From contig CM058235.1 of NCBI GenBank assembly GCA_030180135.1, positions 92,852,535-92,916,534 on the forward strand: a DNA stretch of 64,000 nucleotides, written 5' to 3'. Position numbers and translations under genes: made by a program. Shown here one piece after another: positions 1 through 11,131 of this stretch. Source of the DNA: Orychophragmus violaceus (Eukaryota; Streptophyta; Magnoliopsida; Brassicales; Brassicaceae). The notes below the pieces were generated by a model. The model saw only the letters and a program-made list of their open reading frames with translations. It did no database searches and had not been told where the DNA came from. Each line of letters begins with the position of its first letter. Position 1 is the first letter of the stretch.

Positions 1-34
1 TAGGCATTACCATACGATGCAAACCCTTGATTAT

Positions 35-44
35 CCAATAAATA
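35..44 (+). promoter_or_regulatory. CCAAT/TATA-like core promoter of nsLTP copy 1
   Basis: CCAAT at 35-39 runs directly into AATAAATA at 37-44, about 95 bp before the start codon. The same block precedes copy 2 (1872-1881), copy 3 and the pseudogene. Its distance fits a TATA-type element with a leader of about 60 nt. This is inferred from position and composition only. Confidence 0.3.
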
Positions 45-138
45 CCTAAACATATTCTCATTTTTTTTTTCAAGAAAACAATAGAAATCCAACACAATTT
101 TTTTTACAAAAGATTATATCTAAACAAAATATCTAAAC

Positions 139-423
139 ATGAAGAGCGTACCATTGTTGTTGCTTATCTCGTTTGCCATACTATTTGCATCGTTCCCTCC
201 TCCTACAAAAGCTAATGTTTCCAAGAGCCCATGTCTTTCAGCTTCAATTCAGCAATGCGTTAACGGCAATTTTAATGGAGCGGGGGTGAAGAATAATTGC
301 TGTCCAAAACTGTTAAAGCATCAAGCATGTCTGTGTGATGTAATTAAACTCCATAAATTAGACGTAGCTACGTATAGCACTAAGCTTAAGAACACTTGTA
401 ATGTTAATATCCCCAAATGTTGA
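139..423 (+). CDS. Type-2 nsLTP-like secreted eight-cysteine protein, copy 1
   Basis: The 94-residue protein has a hydrophobic signal peptide (about residues 1-25, likely cut after Ala25) and a mature part of about 69 residues. Cysteines at 32, 40, 54, 55, 64, 66, 87 and 94 give the spacing C-x7-C-x13-CC-x8-CLC-x20-C-x6-C. That is the eight-cysteine motif of plant type-2 non-specific lipid-transfer proteins, including the hydrophobic Leu inside CxC and the IPxC ending; the x20 gap is slightly shorter than usual. Family members bind lipids in the cell wall or apoplast. There is no intron and no GPI-anchor tail. A related prolamin-like or ECA1-type secreted peptide is a less likely alternative. 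The start is the only ATG giving a signal peptide. Confidence 0.85.
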   Translation: MKSVPLLLLISFAILFASFPPPTKANVSKSPCLSASIQQCVNGNFNGAGVKNNCCPKLLKHQACLCDVIKLHKLDVATYSTKLKNTCNVNIPKC

Positions 424-440
424 ATATTGTAAAACAATAT
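424..440 (+). other. Perfect inverted repeat right after the nsLTP stop codon
   Basis: ATATTGT-AAA-ACAATAT begins at the base after TGA and is kept in all four units. It could form a small hairpin in the 3' UTR. Its role is unknown. Confidence 0.4.
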
Positions 441-1837
441 CGACACACCATACCAAGGAGAAGCTAAGTAGACTATTTTTAAGTATTTGCCAATAATGGA
501 GAAGTGGTCTTATAGTGATTACTGGTTAGGAACATTTTATCCACATTGTAAGATACATTGATTTCATTTTTTATGTTATCTATGTATACAATTTATATAA
601 TCAAATAATATAGGTGGACTCTATCTACCACTGAAAGCTCTTATTATATATATTGCTTTGGTCGAGCCCTCAATATAAAATGACATGTTATGAAATAATT
701 AGTGTTTGGAGTTGATGACATGATTTTTTAAATGCTTAAGTAAAATCATATGATCTATTTTGAATGACAACTAGCTTGGATGACTTTGTCATTGATTTCA
801 TCACCTCTGAGCCTTTTCTCGGGTAGCTTTTGTTGTTGAACATTGATTACTTTTTTTTATGTCGGCCAAAAGAAGAATGGACTGATGAGAAAATGTTATT
901 CAATTTAATCTATAATTTTCCTACAAATCTGTAAAATTATAGGTGCAAATGGATGTACAATTAGCGGAACAAAATTGGAGGAATTTGGTATTCTTATACA
1001 AATCTATTTACAAAACAAAATTGCTGAAACAATTCCAAAAATTATGCTGGAAAAAACTAAATTTGTTAAAAAAAGATTAAATTTTTTGTTCCTCAGTTAT
1101 ATATGAGAGGAATTAGCAAAACAAAAATATTGACATATCTCAAGATTCAATTGGCAATTTGTTTCAGAGCTCTTTAATGTTTTTGACGTCACTTGTTACA
1201 CCAAACGAAAGACATTTCTTTCTTCTATGTGTTCCCATATTTCCTACTGTTTTCCTTGCAATTAGAAAAACAAATTATCCAAAATTATGTAAAAGTATTT
1301 TTCTTAAATTTTTACACCAAACAAGGCAGAATAATTTTGTTTCGTATAGAATAAATGGTACTGAACAATGCTTCAACGATGAAAAATAAAGTCTAGAAAA
1401 TATATATTTAAATAGTTAAAAAGTGTGGAATACATTTTTACAAATATTTTAAAAAGTACAATAATTGTAAAAAAATTTATATACTTATACATATTTACTA
1501 GATTTTTTATTATAAATAAATAAAAATTTAGTTTCACATTCTAACCACACTTTTAATATAAATCGAATATTGTTTTGTTCTTTATCCCTAATTTTTGAAA
1601 CATACTACCTTTTTGTTTTTTTCTTTGATTATTTAATTATTTTTTTTTCTAATTGACCGAGCTTATTTATGAGTGAGAACATTTTGTAGTTCAGCATTTC
1701 TTCCCTTGCAAAACGTACTTAACATTCAACGTCTGAGACTGAGTCAAAACCAAGCAAATTTAGCTTTAACAGTTAGGCTATATTTGAATAGTTTCTAACA
1801 ATGCTCATGTTGATTAGCAAGGTAAAACGCCTTACTT
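441..1837. other. AT-rich spacer of the array, no supported gene
   Basis: The spacer repeats after each gene copy. Short reading frames here (for example in the stretch around 950-1390 and its equivalents) differ in frame and length between units because of homopolymer changes, so they do not behave like genes. A perfect bZIP/CRE-type palindrome TGACGTCA sits at 1184-1191 and recurs at 3028-3035 and 4875-4882, roughly 790 bp before the next gene. Confidence 0.5.
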
Positions 1838-1975
1838 TAGGCATTACCATACGATGCAAACCCTTGATTATCCAATAAATACCTAAACATATTCTCTTTT
1901 TTTTTTTCAAGAAAACAATAGAAATCCAACACAATTTTTTTTACAAAAGATTATATCTAAACAAAATATCTAAAC

Positions 1976-2260
1976 ATGAAGAGCGTACCATTGTTGTTGC
2001 TTATCTCGTTTGCCATACTATTTGCATCGTTCCCTCCTCCTACAAAAGCTAATGTTTCCAAGAGCCCATGTCTTTCAGCTTCAATTCAGCAATGCGTTAA
2101 CGGCAATTTTAATGGAGCGGGGGTGAAGAATAATTGCTGTCCAAAACTGTTAAAGCATCAAGCATGTCTGTGTGATGTAATTAAACTCCATAAATTAGAC
2201 GTAGCTACGTATAGCACTAAGCTTAAGAACACTTGTAATGTTAATATCCCCAAATGTTGA
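1976..2260 (+). CDS. Type-2 nsLTP-like secreted eight-cysteine protein, copy 2
   Basis: The protein is identical to copy 1: signal peptide about 1-25, then the eight cysteines of the nsLTP2 motif at 32, 40, 54, 55, 64, 66, 87 and 94. The gene is a single exon with the same CCAAT/TATA-like block about 95 bp upstream. Identity at protein level and near identity across the spacers mean the copies probably act as a dosage series of one product. Differences in the upstream T- and A-runs are the only obvious promoter variation. Confidence 0.85.
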   Translation: MKSVPLLLLISFAILFASFPPPTKANVSKSPCLSASIQQCVNGNFNGAGVKNNCCPKLLKHQACLCDVIKLHKLDVATYSTKLKNTCNVNIPKC

Positions 2261-3822
2261 ATATTGTAAAACAATATCGACACACTATACCAAGGAGAAG
2301 TTAAGTAGACTATTTTTAAGTATTTGCCAATAATGGAGAAGTGGTCTTATAGTGATTACTGGTTAGGAACATTTTATCCACATTGTAAGATACATTGATT
2401 TCATTTTTTTATGTTATCTATGTATACAATTTATATAATCAAATAATATAGGTGGACTCTATGTACCACTGAAAGCTCTTATTATATATATTGCTTTGGT
2501 CGAGCCCTCAATATAAAATGACATGTTATGAAATAATTAGTGTTTGGAGTTGATGCCATGGTTTTTTAAATGCTTAAGTAAAATCATATGATCTCTTTTG
2601 AATGGCAACTAGCTTGGATGACTTTGTCATTGATTTCATATTCATCACCTCTGAGCTTTTTCTCGGGTAGCTTCTGTTGTTGAACATTGATTACTTTTTT
2701 TTATGGCGGCCAAAAGAAGAATGGACTGATGAGAAAATGGTATCCAATTTAATCTCTAATTTTCCTAAAATTCTGTAAAATTATAGGTGCAAATGGATGT
2801 ACAATTAGCGGAACAAATTTGGAGAAATTTGGTATTTTTCTACAAATCTATTTACAAAACAAAATTGCTGAAACAATTCCAAAAATTATGCTGGAAAAAA
2901 CTAAATTTGTTAAAAAAAATTAAAATTTTTGTTCCTCAGTTTATATATGAGAGGAATCAGCGAAACAAAAATATTGACATATCTCAAGATTCAATTGGCG
3001 ATTAGTTTCTGAGCTCTTTAATGTTTTTGACGTCACTTGTTACACCAAACGAAAAACATTTCTTTCTCCTATGTGTTCCCATATTTCCTATTGTTTTCCT
3101 TGCAATTAGAAAAACAAATTATCCAAAAATTATTTAAAAGTCTTTTTTCTTAAATATTTTACACCAAACAAGGCAGAATAATTATGTTTCGTATAGAATA
3201 AATGGTACGGAACAATGCTTCAACGATGAAAAATAATTTGTCTAGAAAATATATATTTAAATAGTTAAAAAGTGTGGAATACATTTTTACAAATATTTTA
3301 AAAAGTACAGTAATTTTAAATATATTTATATATTTATACATATTTTTTAGATTGTTTTATTATAAATAAACAAAAATGTAGTTTCACATTCTAACCACAC
3401 TTTTAATATAAATCGAATATTGTTTTGTTCTTTATCCCTAATTTTTGAAACATACTATCTTTTTGTTTTTTTTTTTTGATTATTTAATTAGTTTTTTTTT
3501 CTAATTGACCGAGCTTATTTAAGTGAGAACATTTTGTAGTTCAGCATTTTTTCCCTTGCAAGACGTACTTAACATTCAACGTCTGAGACTGAGTCAAAAC
3601 CAAGCAAATTTAGCTTTAACATTTAGGCTATATTTGAATAGTTTCTAACAATGCTCATGTTGATTAGCAAGGTAAAACTCTTTACTTTAGGCATTACCAT
3701 ACGATGCAAACCCTTGATTATCCAATAAATACCTAAACATATTCTCATTTTTTTCCAAGAAAACAATAGAAATCCAACACAATTTTTTTACAAAAGATTA
3801 TATCTAAACAAAATATCTAAAC

Positions 3823-4107
3823 ATGAAGAGCGTACCATTGTTGTTGCTTATCTCGTTTGCCATACTATTTGCATCGTTCCCTCCTCCTACAAAAGCTAAT
3901 GTTTCCAAGAGCCCATGTCTTTCAGCTTCAATTCAGCAATGCGTTAACGGCAATTTTAATGGAGCGGGGGTGAAGAATAATTGCTGTCCAAAACTGTTAA
4001 AGCATCAAGCATGTCTGTGTGATGTAATTAAACTCCATAAATTAGACGTAGCTACGTATAGCACTAAGCTTAAGAACGCTTGTAATGTTAATATCCCCAA
4101 ATGTTGA
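3823..4107 (+). CDS. Type-2 nsLTP-like secreted eight-cysteine protein, copy 3
   Basis: This copy differs from copies 1 and 2 by one residue, Thr86 to Ala next to the seventh cysteine. All eight cysteines and the signal peptide are kept, so it should fold and be exported. The substitution is shared with the pseudogene copy at 5666, so copies 3 and 4 look like the closer pair and the array grew stepwise. Single exon, same flanks as the other copies. Confidence 0.85.
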   Translation: MKSVPLLLLISFAILFASFPPPTKANVSKSPCLSASIQQCVNGNFNGAGVKNNCCPKLLKHQACLCDVIKLHKLDVATYSTKLKNACNVNIPKC

Positions 4108-5665
4108 ATATTGTAAAACAATATCGACACACCATACCAAGGAGAAGTTAAGTAGACTATTTTTAAGTATTTGCCAATAATGGAGAAGTGGTCTTATAGT
4201 GATTACTGGTTAGGAACATTTTATCCACATTGTAAGATACATTGATTTCATTTTTTTTATGTTATCTATGTATACAATTTATATAATCAAATAATATAGG
4301 TGGACTCTATGTACCACTGAAAGCTCTTATTATATATATTGCTTTGGTCGAGCCCTCAATATAAAATGACATGTTATGAAATAATTAGTGTTTGGAGTTG
4401 ATGCCATGGTTTTTTAAATGCTTAAGTAAAATCATATGATCTCTTTTGAATGGCAACTAGCTTGGATGACTTTGTCATTGATTTCATATTCATCACCTCT
4501 GAGCTTTTTCTCGGGTAGCTTTTGTTGTTGAACATTGATTACTTTTTTTTATGGCGGCCAAAAGAAGAATGGACTGATGAGAAAATGGTATCCAATTTAA
4601 TCTCTAATTTTCCTAAAATTCTGTAAAATTATAGGTGCAAATGGATGTACAATTAGCGGAACAAATTTGGAGAAATTTGGTATTCTTCTACAAATCTATT
4701 TACAAAACAAAATTGCTGAAACAATTCCAAAAATTATGCTGGAAAAAACTAAATTTGTTAAAAAAATTAAAATTTTTGTTCCTCAGTTTATATATGAGAG
4801 GAATCAGCGAAACAAAAATATTGACATATCTCAAGATTCAATTGGCGATTAGTTTCTGAGCTCTTTAATGTTTTTGACGTCACTTGTTACACCAAACGAA
4901 AGACATTTCTTTCTCCTATGTGTTCCCATATTTCCTATTGTTTTCCTTGCAATTAGAAAAACAAATTATCCAAAAATTATTTAAAAGTATTTTTTCTTAA
5001 ATATTTTACACCAAACAAGGCAGAATAATTGTGTTTCGTATAGAATAAATGGTACGGAACAATGCTTCAACTATGAAAAATAAATTGTCTAGAAAATATA
5101 TATTTAAATAGTTAAAAAGTGTGGAATACATTTTTACAAATATTTTAAAAAGTACAGTAATTTTAAATATATTTATATATTTATACATATTTTCTAGATT
5201 TTTTTTATTATAAATAAACAAAAATGTAGTTTCACATTCTAACCACACTTTTAATATAAATCGAATATTGTTTTGTTCTTTATCCCTAATTTTTGAAACA
5301 TACTACCTTTTTGTTTTTTTTTGATTATTTAATTAGTTTTTTTTCTAATTGACCGAGCTTATTTAAGTGAGAACATTTTGTAGTTCAGCATTTCTTCCCT
5401 TGCAAGACGTACTTAACATTCAACGTCTGAGACTGAGTCAAAACCAAGCAAATTTAGCTTTAACATTTAGGCTATATTTGAATAGTTTCTAACAATGCTC
5501 ATGTTGATTAGCAAGGTAAAACGCCTTACTTTAGGCATTACCATACGATGCAAACCTTTGATTATCCAATAAATACCTAAACATATTCTCATTTTTTTCC
5601 AAGAAAACAACAGAAATCCAACACAATTTTTTACAAAAGATTATATCTAAACAAAATATCTAAAC

Positions 5666-5950
5666 ATGAAGAGCGTACCATTGTTGTTGCTTATCTCGTT
5701 TGCCATACTCTTTGCATCGTTCCCTCCTCCTACAAAAGCTAATGTTTCCAAGAGCCCATGTCTTTCAGCTTCAATTCAGCAATGCGTTAACGGCAATTTT
5801 AATGGAGCGTGGGTGAAGAATAATTGATGTCCAAAACTGTTAAAGCATCAAGCATGTTTGTATGATGTAATTAAACTCCATAAATTAGACGTAGCTACGT
5901 ATAACACTAAGCTTAAGAACGCTTGTAATGTTAATATCCCCAATTGTTGA
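5666..5950 (+). pseudogene. Dead fourth nsLTP2-like copy
   Basis: Length and frame match the intact copies, but codon 54, the first Cys of the CC pair, is TGA (5825-5827). Further downstream Cys66 of the CxC motif is Tyr, Gly49 is Trp, Ser80 is Asn and Lys93 is Asn. Loss of two invariant cysteines besides the stop shows relaxed selection rather than a sequencing slip. It is the last unit before the array ends at about 6337. Confidence 0.9.
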
Positions 5951-6337
5951 ATATTGTAAAACAATATCGACACACCATACCAAGGAGAAGTTAAGTAGAC
6001 TATTTTTAAGTATTTGCCAATAATGGAGAAGTGGTCTTATAGTGATTACTGGTTAGGAACATTTTATCCACATTGTAAGATACATTGATTTCATTTTTTA
6101 TGTTATCTATGTATACAATTTATATAATCAAATAATATAGGTGGACTCTATGTACCACTGAAATCTCTTATTATATATATTGCTTTGGTCGAGCCGTCAA
6201 TATAAAATGACATGTTATGAAATAATTAGTGTTTGGAGTTGATGACATGGTTTTTTAAATGCTTAAGTAAAATCATATGATCTCTTTTGAATGGCAACTA
6301 GCTTGGATGACTTTGTGATTGATTCCATCACCTCCGA

Positions 6338-8110
6338 GCTTTTTTTTCTTAATGATGTGATTACAAAATACCATTGTTTTATTTTTTTCAGTCCAATTTA
6401 TTATGTCTGTAAAATAATAAAATAATATGTAGTAGAATTTATTATTTCGATTATAATATTTGGATATAAAATTAGTTAATAACCAAAACTAAAATCATGT
6501 ATTTTATATTAAATTTAAAATATAAAGGTTAAACTTCTGTATTTTTATTAACTTAAAAAAAATTAAAATTTATAAATAGACCTAAATGGATTTAAATATG
6601 CATGTGTTACTTCTGACAAGTTTAAACGGATGAATCTAAATGAGTCTTAAAAATAAAAAGATCTAAATGGGACCGGACCATTTGTTATAACATTTCTACC
6701 CAAATAATATTTTACATTGAAAAATCCAAAAATTAAATAAATTTTTTTTTTTGTCAACAAATAAAAATTTCTTTTATATTTTTATATTTTTGTATGTTTA
6801 TACTAAATTTAAATATAAAAGTTAATTTTGTATTTTGTATTAAAATTTAAAAATAATAATTTATAAATGAGTCTAAACGGTTTAAATAGTAATATGTTAC
6901 TTTGACAGTTTTTAACGGACGGATCTAAATAGGTCTTGAATATAAACAAGTTTAAACATGTCGGGTCCATTCATTTTAACATTTCAATATAAACTCAAAT
7001 AAAATTTTAGAAAAGAAAATCTAAAACATAAATATTTTACGAAATAACTTCTGCAAGAGGATTTGCATATAAGTAATGTACATATCTAATCCAAAATTTT
7101 ATTATCACAATATTTGTTTTTAACAGGAGTCAAACACAATTCTAAATTTAATTAATTTGCTAAATAAACAAATATAAAACTTTTAATTTTACATAATAAA
7201 AAAACTACAACAATATATAATATGAAATACTATGTGGCCAAAATATTTAAAATAAACCTTTTTTAGTCGGCTATCTTATAATATTATAGGCCCAATGGAT
7301 AACCAAATGGGGTTTACAAAGCGAAGTATGCTTAAATGGACTCAGCCCAATTTAAAGGAGAGAACCAAAAAAGAGTGTCGATCTTGGGACAAGTCAAGTA
7401 TGACGTGTCACGAAGAGATGCCACGCGTCTTCATCCAAAGACTCCGAGCGTACAGACCGCCAGTGACAATTTTCCGGTACCACAAGTTGGGCTTGATCGC
7501 TTCACTTGAAAACACCGGCCGATCAAACTCCGACCAACCATCGACAAAAGCACCGCATAAAAGCCGCTACCTTTTACCCACCACTTCACTGCCGCCGATT
7601 TCCATGCGCATCATCATCAAGTTAATCCAAAGGAAGTAACCGGAGAAAAGCAAGACCCAGACGAGCCCGTTCAATCTCGATCGGGCCATGGGACACACGC
7701 CTCTATGCGCTCGACAACTTCTGGAAGAGAGGCAAAATTGTCCTACGGTGCCGCGACGGAAGAGCACGATGGAGGCGATCGAACGATTCCAGAAAGTAAC
7801 CGGAAGAGGAGTACGGTAAGTGCCGGAAGCAGAAGTCCGGTAGAAACACCGGAAGCAAAACACCAAAATAGCGGAAAAACTAGAAAACGAGATCGGGAAC
7901 AGATCCGATGTTTATTGAAAACACGAACTGTACACCAAGTATAAAATAAACATTTAAAGACAATAAAATGATATTAATAAACCATCTAACTAATACCTCA
8001 CTGTGGATCAAAATATTTAGCGAGAAGATGTGCCATTCATTTTCAAGATAACGGATCAAATAAAATATAGATAAAAAAATAATTTTTAAAAAATTTATCT
8101 AACTAATCTT
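6338..8110. other. AT-rich intergenic DNA, probably the body of a degraded Helitron
   Basis: No convincing gene. Two diverged direct copies of about 200 bp lie at roughly 6505-6715 and 6808-7000; both contain a TATAAATxxxxCTAAA(T/C)GG-like core and a following TCTAAAT(G/A)GG motif. From about 7290 to 7940 the base composition is more balanced. A 114-codon frame at 7295-7639 has no recognisable domain and I treat it as chance. The block ends at the Helitron-like terminus at 8138, so it may all belong to that element; I could not find a convincing 5' TC end. Confidence 0.4.
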
Positions 8111-8138
8111 CTGCGCTGAGCACGGGTCAAAATCTAGT
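8111..8138 (+). mobile_element. Helitron-like 3' terminus
   Basis: The sequence ends ...CACGGGTCAAAATCTAGT and is followed by T. A CTAGT end, inserted before T and preceded by an imperfect GC-rich hairpin (CTGCGC-TGA-GCACGG, one mismatch), is the pattern of plant Helitron ends such as the ATREP families. No Rep/helicase gene is present, so this would be a non-autonomous copy. Confidence 0.6.
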
Positions 8139-8284
8139 TATTGATGTACATAAGCATACAAATCTGTTTTATCGTTGGTTCAAAAAGTTACATCATTTTT
8201 TGGACACACCTGCAGCTTGAATACATGATTAAAATGAAGAACAAAACTATATGGTCAGTAAACAATCATGAAAACAAAGTAATA

Positions 8285-8497
8285 TCACCGACGCCAATGG
8301 GAGAGTTTAGAAGTCCTTCCAGCAACCAATTTCGATTTGGAAGAAGAGAGAGACGAATTTCCATATTCCTCCTTGTCCTCAGTAAAGGCCTTCTTCACAG
8401 TCTCCTGTATTTCCATGTACCTTTGCTTCTTTTCTAGTATTTTCTCCGGAGTGTCTTCTTCTCCGCAAGCCAGTTGAGTCAAGTACTCACAGTACAT
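8285..8497 (-). CDS. Unrecognised protein fragment, charged and Lys/Glu-rich
   Basis: This 70-codon frame has coding-like composition (EEDTPEKILEKKQRY near residue 15, a Ser-rich stretch near 48) and a predicted helical, highly charged middle. It looks like the C-terminal exon of a host gene whose 5' part was displaced by the retrotransposon nest starting at 8525; the reading frame's first Met at 8497 is only 28 bp from that LTR. The sequence to its left (8139-8284) would then be 3' UTR. I do not recognise the family. It does not match the EXO70 gene on the far side of the nest. Confidence 0.35.
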   Translation of the reverse strand: MYCEYLTQLACGEEDTPEKILEKKQRYMEIQETVKKAFTEDKEEYGNSSLSSSKSKLVAGRTSKLSHWRR

Positions 8498-8524
8498 TAT
8501 CTAATCAATTATTTCCGAACACCG

Positions 8525-10413
8525 TGTTGAGATTTAAACTTTAACTTAGCACTTATAGGTTATCTGATCTTTGAGATGTGTTTGTTTTTTATGCAGGAAA
8601 TAAGAAACGACACAAGAATTTGGTTACTCTGTGTTCACCAATTGGCTACGTCACAGGGGTGAGATCACAATCTCACAAGATGCACTATATCATTTTGAAT
8701 ACAAAATCAAAGATAAGTTCCTCCTACTACCAACTTATCTATGTATCAAAACTTGCACCTAAGAAAGCTTCTCTAAAGAATCTATTAGCTCTAGAAACTA
8801 GGTGTTTCTCTAGCTCTGTATTCCTTAGCTCCCTTAATTCTCTCCTTAGCTCAGGCTTGCACAACCTGTTTCTTAATGCACTCGTAGCTCTGATCTTCTT
8901 ATTGTATCTCACGTAGTTATTAGGTTTATGTGTTATATCTTTATATACAACAACATAACAACCCTAATTACCACCGTCTTTTGTTTCAGGTTTAGAAGAC
9001 TTCAAGACATCAGCTGGGCTTCATCTGTAGCTGGCCCACTTTGAACATCTGCTGGAATCCAGATATTCATCTGAGCCCACTCCATGACACAGATAATTAG
9101 GCCCATTTATCAACAAATCTCCCTTTAGGCCAATTATCCTTTTCAGACAAAAAAAAATAAGGAGCCTACTTTTTTTTCCGCGTGCTGTCTTTCTCTTTCC
9201 GGATGCCCTTCCCATGGCGAGAGAAGTGGCGATTTGAAGACGATCCGAGCTTCCTCCATAGATCCAAGACTTTTCCTTCTTCTGCGAGCTCAGTCGATCA
9301 CCAGGTAAGCTCGATCTCCTTCCTCTTTACCTTTATTCTTTGTTAAATCGCCTTTCTCAGATACTTATAACCTTTGTCTGTTCGAGTTTGAGCATGCAGG
9401 TTATGAAGATCCTTGTTTCCGACAATCAATCCATCAGATAAGTTCAAGAGAGGTCATCTCTTTCATTTATCTTCAATCGATTTATCTTTCTTTAACCCTT
9501 TAACCTTTCTCTTCTTCTAGATACATGCATGTCTTGGATGAGACTTTTCCTTGCTGTCTCTGACCCAAGAGAACTCAGATAAGTCTTAGAACCTTCTTCT
9601 ACTTTGTTTATCTGATGTCATTTTGGATTCTGATCTGGAACCTTTTAATGACTTCTTTATCAATCTGGTTTCAGATCGGTTGCTGATTTGGAGTAGCTCA
9701 TAACTTATGTTACTCCAATCTGATGAAGATGAGTCTTTGTTTTTACTTTTGTTTTCATGTCGATTAGCTTCTCTTGACTAACTTGGTTTCTTTTCCTGTC
9801 TTGTAGGTCCAGCGAACCTGAGAAGCCGCTTCCAATGCTTACACCTCCCCCTCGAATTGGGCTCCGGTAACATATGTAAGCTTCTTCTCTGATCTGCTCC
9901 TAATGACCCTTTCACATGAGTATAAACTTCCTTAGTCTTAAGCTTGTGTTGATCGTATTTCATTGTCAAACCTGATCTCTGCTCCGGATTCTTAGATCTG
10001 TTTGACTCACTCCTAAGTGATTGATGTATTCTGGTACATGTCTGAACTTGTATATATGGTGTCCTTGTTTAGTCAAGTAGCGACCTTCATCTGTTTTGAC
10101 AAGTTTTTACTCGTTCTCTTGACAGTATTCCATCCATGATGAGCATCCTTGATCAAGCTTGTAAGCTAAGTACAAAACCATTCACAATGTTCTGTATTTA
10201 CTTTCTAAGACTTGATCATCTAATACGATGTTTGATCTTTGACAGGCTTCTTTCCGGTACTGATCTCGACTCAAACTCTTGTGAACTTCAATCATAGACA
10301 TGATAAGTTCCTACTTCTGCATTACTTCTAAACACACTTTCATGTTCCTTGGATAATGTCTATTAACACTCGCTCTTTTCTTTTCAGGTACCAATTGACA
10401 GTGTTCTGTGTCA
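8525..10413 (-). repeat. Copia array LTR 1
   Basis: Begins TGTTGAGATTT and ends TGTGTCA on the plus strand, that is TGACACAG to CTCAACA in element orientation. It is the outermost LTR of the array and abuts host DNA at 8524. A minus-strand TATA box (TATATAAAG, 8939-8947) puts the likely start site about 400 bp before the LTR end, leaving a long U3 of about 1.45 kb. Confidence 0.9.
8939..8947 (-). promoter_or_regulatory. TATA box of copia LTR 1
   Basis: TATATAAAG on the minus strand, conserved in LTR 2 (near 27890-27898) and LTR 3 (near 32332-32340). It is the best promoter candidate in this LTR family. Confidence 0.5.
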
Positions 10414-11092
10414 AGTGATACTCCACCTGGAACTGAAGACTTCTCTTCAGACCCATATATACTCGCAGGTAACACATTCCTTTCTGCTTAATCAATTAGT
10501 CTATGTCAAAAAACCAACAGGAAGTAGAATAACAAACCTTACTCTTCTTCTCTGTTTGCGAGGTGTTCTTTTGACCTTTAGGACTCTCTTTTGACTGAAC
10601 CTGATAGCAAGTGAGTTCCATTGTGAACTGATCCTTTCTTGACCATGACAGCTTGAACTTCCCTTGGTAAGCTCCTAGATTCCTTCAAATCTCTTGAGCC
10701 GTGAAGTACTGTTTCTTCTTTTATTGTTTGAGTTTCATTTGTATTACTCTTGAACCTGTTTATGCTCCTAGGTCCCTTAGTAGATGAAACACTAGCATAG
10801 TTTCTCCTTAGCTTGCCAATGTCTTCTGCTCTTGATCTTATGCTTATGATCCTTAGCATGTTACTTGAGTTTAAACCAACATCTTTCTTCCTGGTTTCTC
10901 TACGGTCAATTTTCCAAAAGTCATCTCCATTTGACTTTCTGATTGTTTTTTCAGCTTACGTAATTGATATCTCTGCGTCTTGCCTCTAATACTCACATGT
11001 AACTCTCCTAACTCCTTACATATTTGAGTTCTTCCATTATTGCTTAATAGTAATAACCAGAAACTGTCATGTTTCTTTTTTGTGTCTGCGAG
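10414..11092 (-). mobile_element. First copia interior, 3' part
   Basis: This segment matches 29369-30045 of the second interior. In element orientation it holds the last coding stretch before the 3' LTR: a Lys/Gln-rich frame (about 10871-11070) and a second frame at 10578-10859, both of unknown function and in the place where copia elements normally encode RT and RNase H. It is cut at 11092 by the Athila element, and the interior resumes at 18390 after a duplicated GCGAG. Confidence 0.8.
10578..10859 (-). CDS. Copia interior frame of unknown function, first copy
   Basis: A basic, Ser/Arg-rich frame that recurs in the second interior (29494-29817, 107 codons, longer at its C-terminus). Few differences separate the copies and both stay open, but no domain is recognisable. 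It lies just before the 3' LTR. It may be the remnant of a larger frame or a family-specific protein; transcription has not been shown. Confidence 0.3.
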   Translation of the reverse strand: MLRIISIRSRAEDIGKLRRNYASVSSTKGPRSINRFKSNTNETQTIKEETVLHGSRDLKESRSLPREVQAVMVKKGSVHNGTHLLSGSVKRES

Positions 11093-11095
11093 TGA

Positions 11096-11131
11096 TATAC
11101 CATGGATTTTAGGGCTTTTAACCATGGTATA
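11096..11131 (+). other. LTR-terminal inverted repeat
   Basis: TATACCATGG (11096-11105) and CCATGGTATA (11122-11131) form a perfect 10-bp stem around a 16-nt loop, 3 bp inside the LTR. The equivalent stem in element C is TATATCATGG/CCATGATATA (35196-35205, 35223-35232), a compensated C:G to T:A change. Confidence 0.7.

Larger units (their letters stand above)
1..6337 (+). repeat. Tandem array of ~1.84-kb units, each with one nsLTP2-like gene
   Basis: Four units follow each other head to tail. The start codons lie at 139, 1976, 3823 and 5666, giving periods of 1837, 1847 and 1843 bp. The units match through promoter, gene and a 1.5-kb AT-rich spacer, with only scattered substitutions and homopolymer length changes, so the duplications are recent or kept alike by gene conversion. 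The window opens inside a unit, since base 1 matches base 1838, so more copies probably lie upstream. The array breaks off at about 6337, where the fourth unit loses similarity after its 3' flank. Confidence 0.95.

Noticed and set aside
2787..4859. Small frames in the nsLTP spacers (start MQMDVQLAEQ)
   Set aside because: They change frame and length between units through A/T-run differences and end at different stops, so no selection on a protein is visible.
7295..7944. 114- and 79-codon plus frames before the Helitron end
   Set aside because: No domain, no partner copy to compare, and opposite-strand frames of the same size overlap them.
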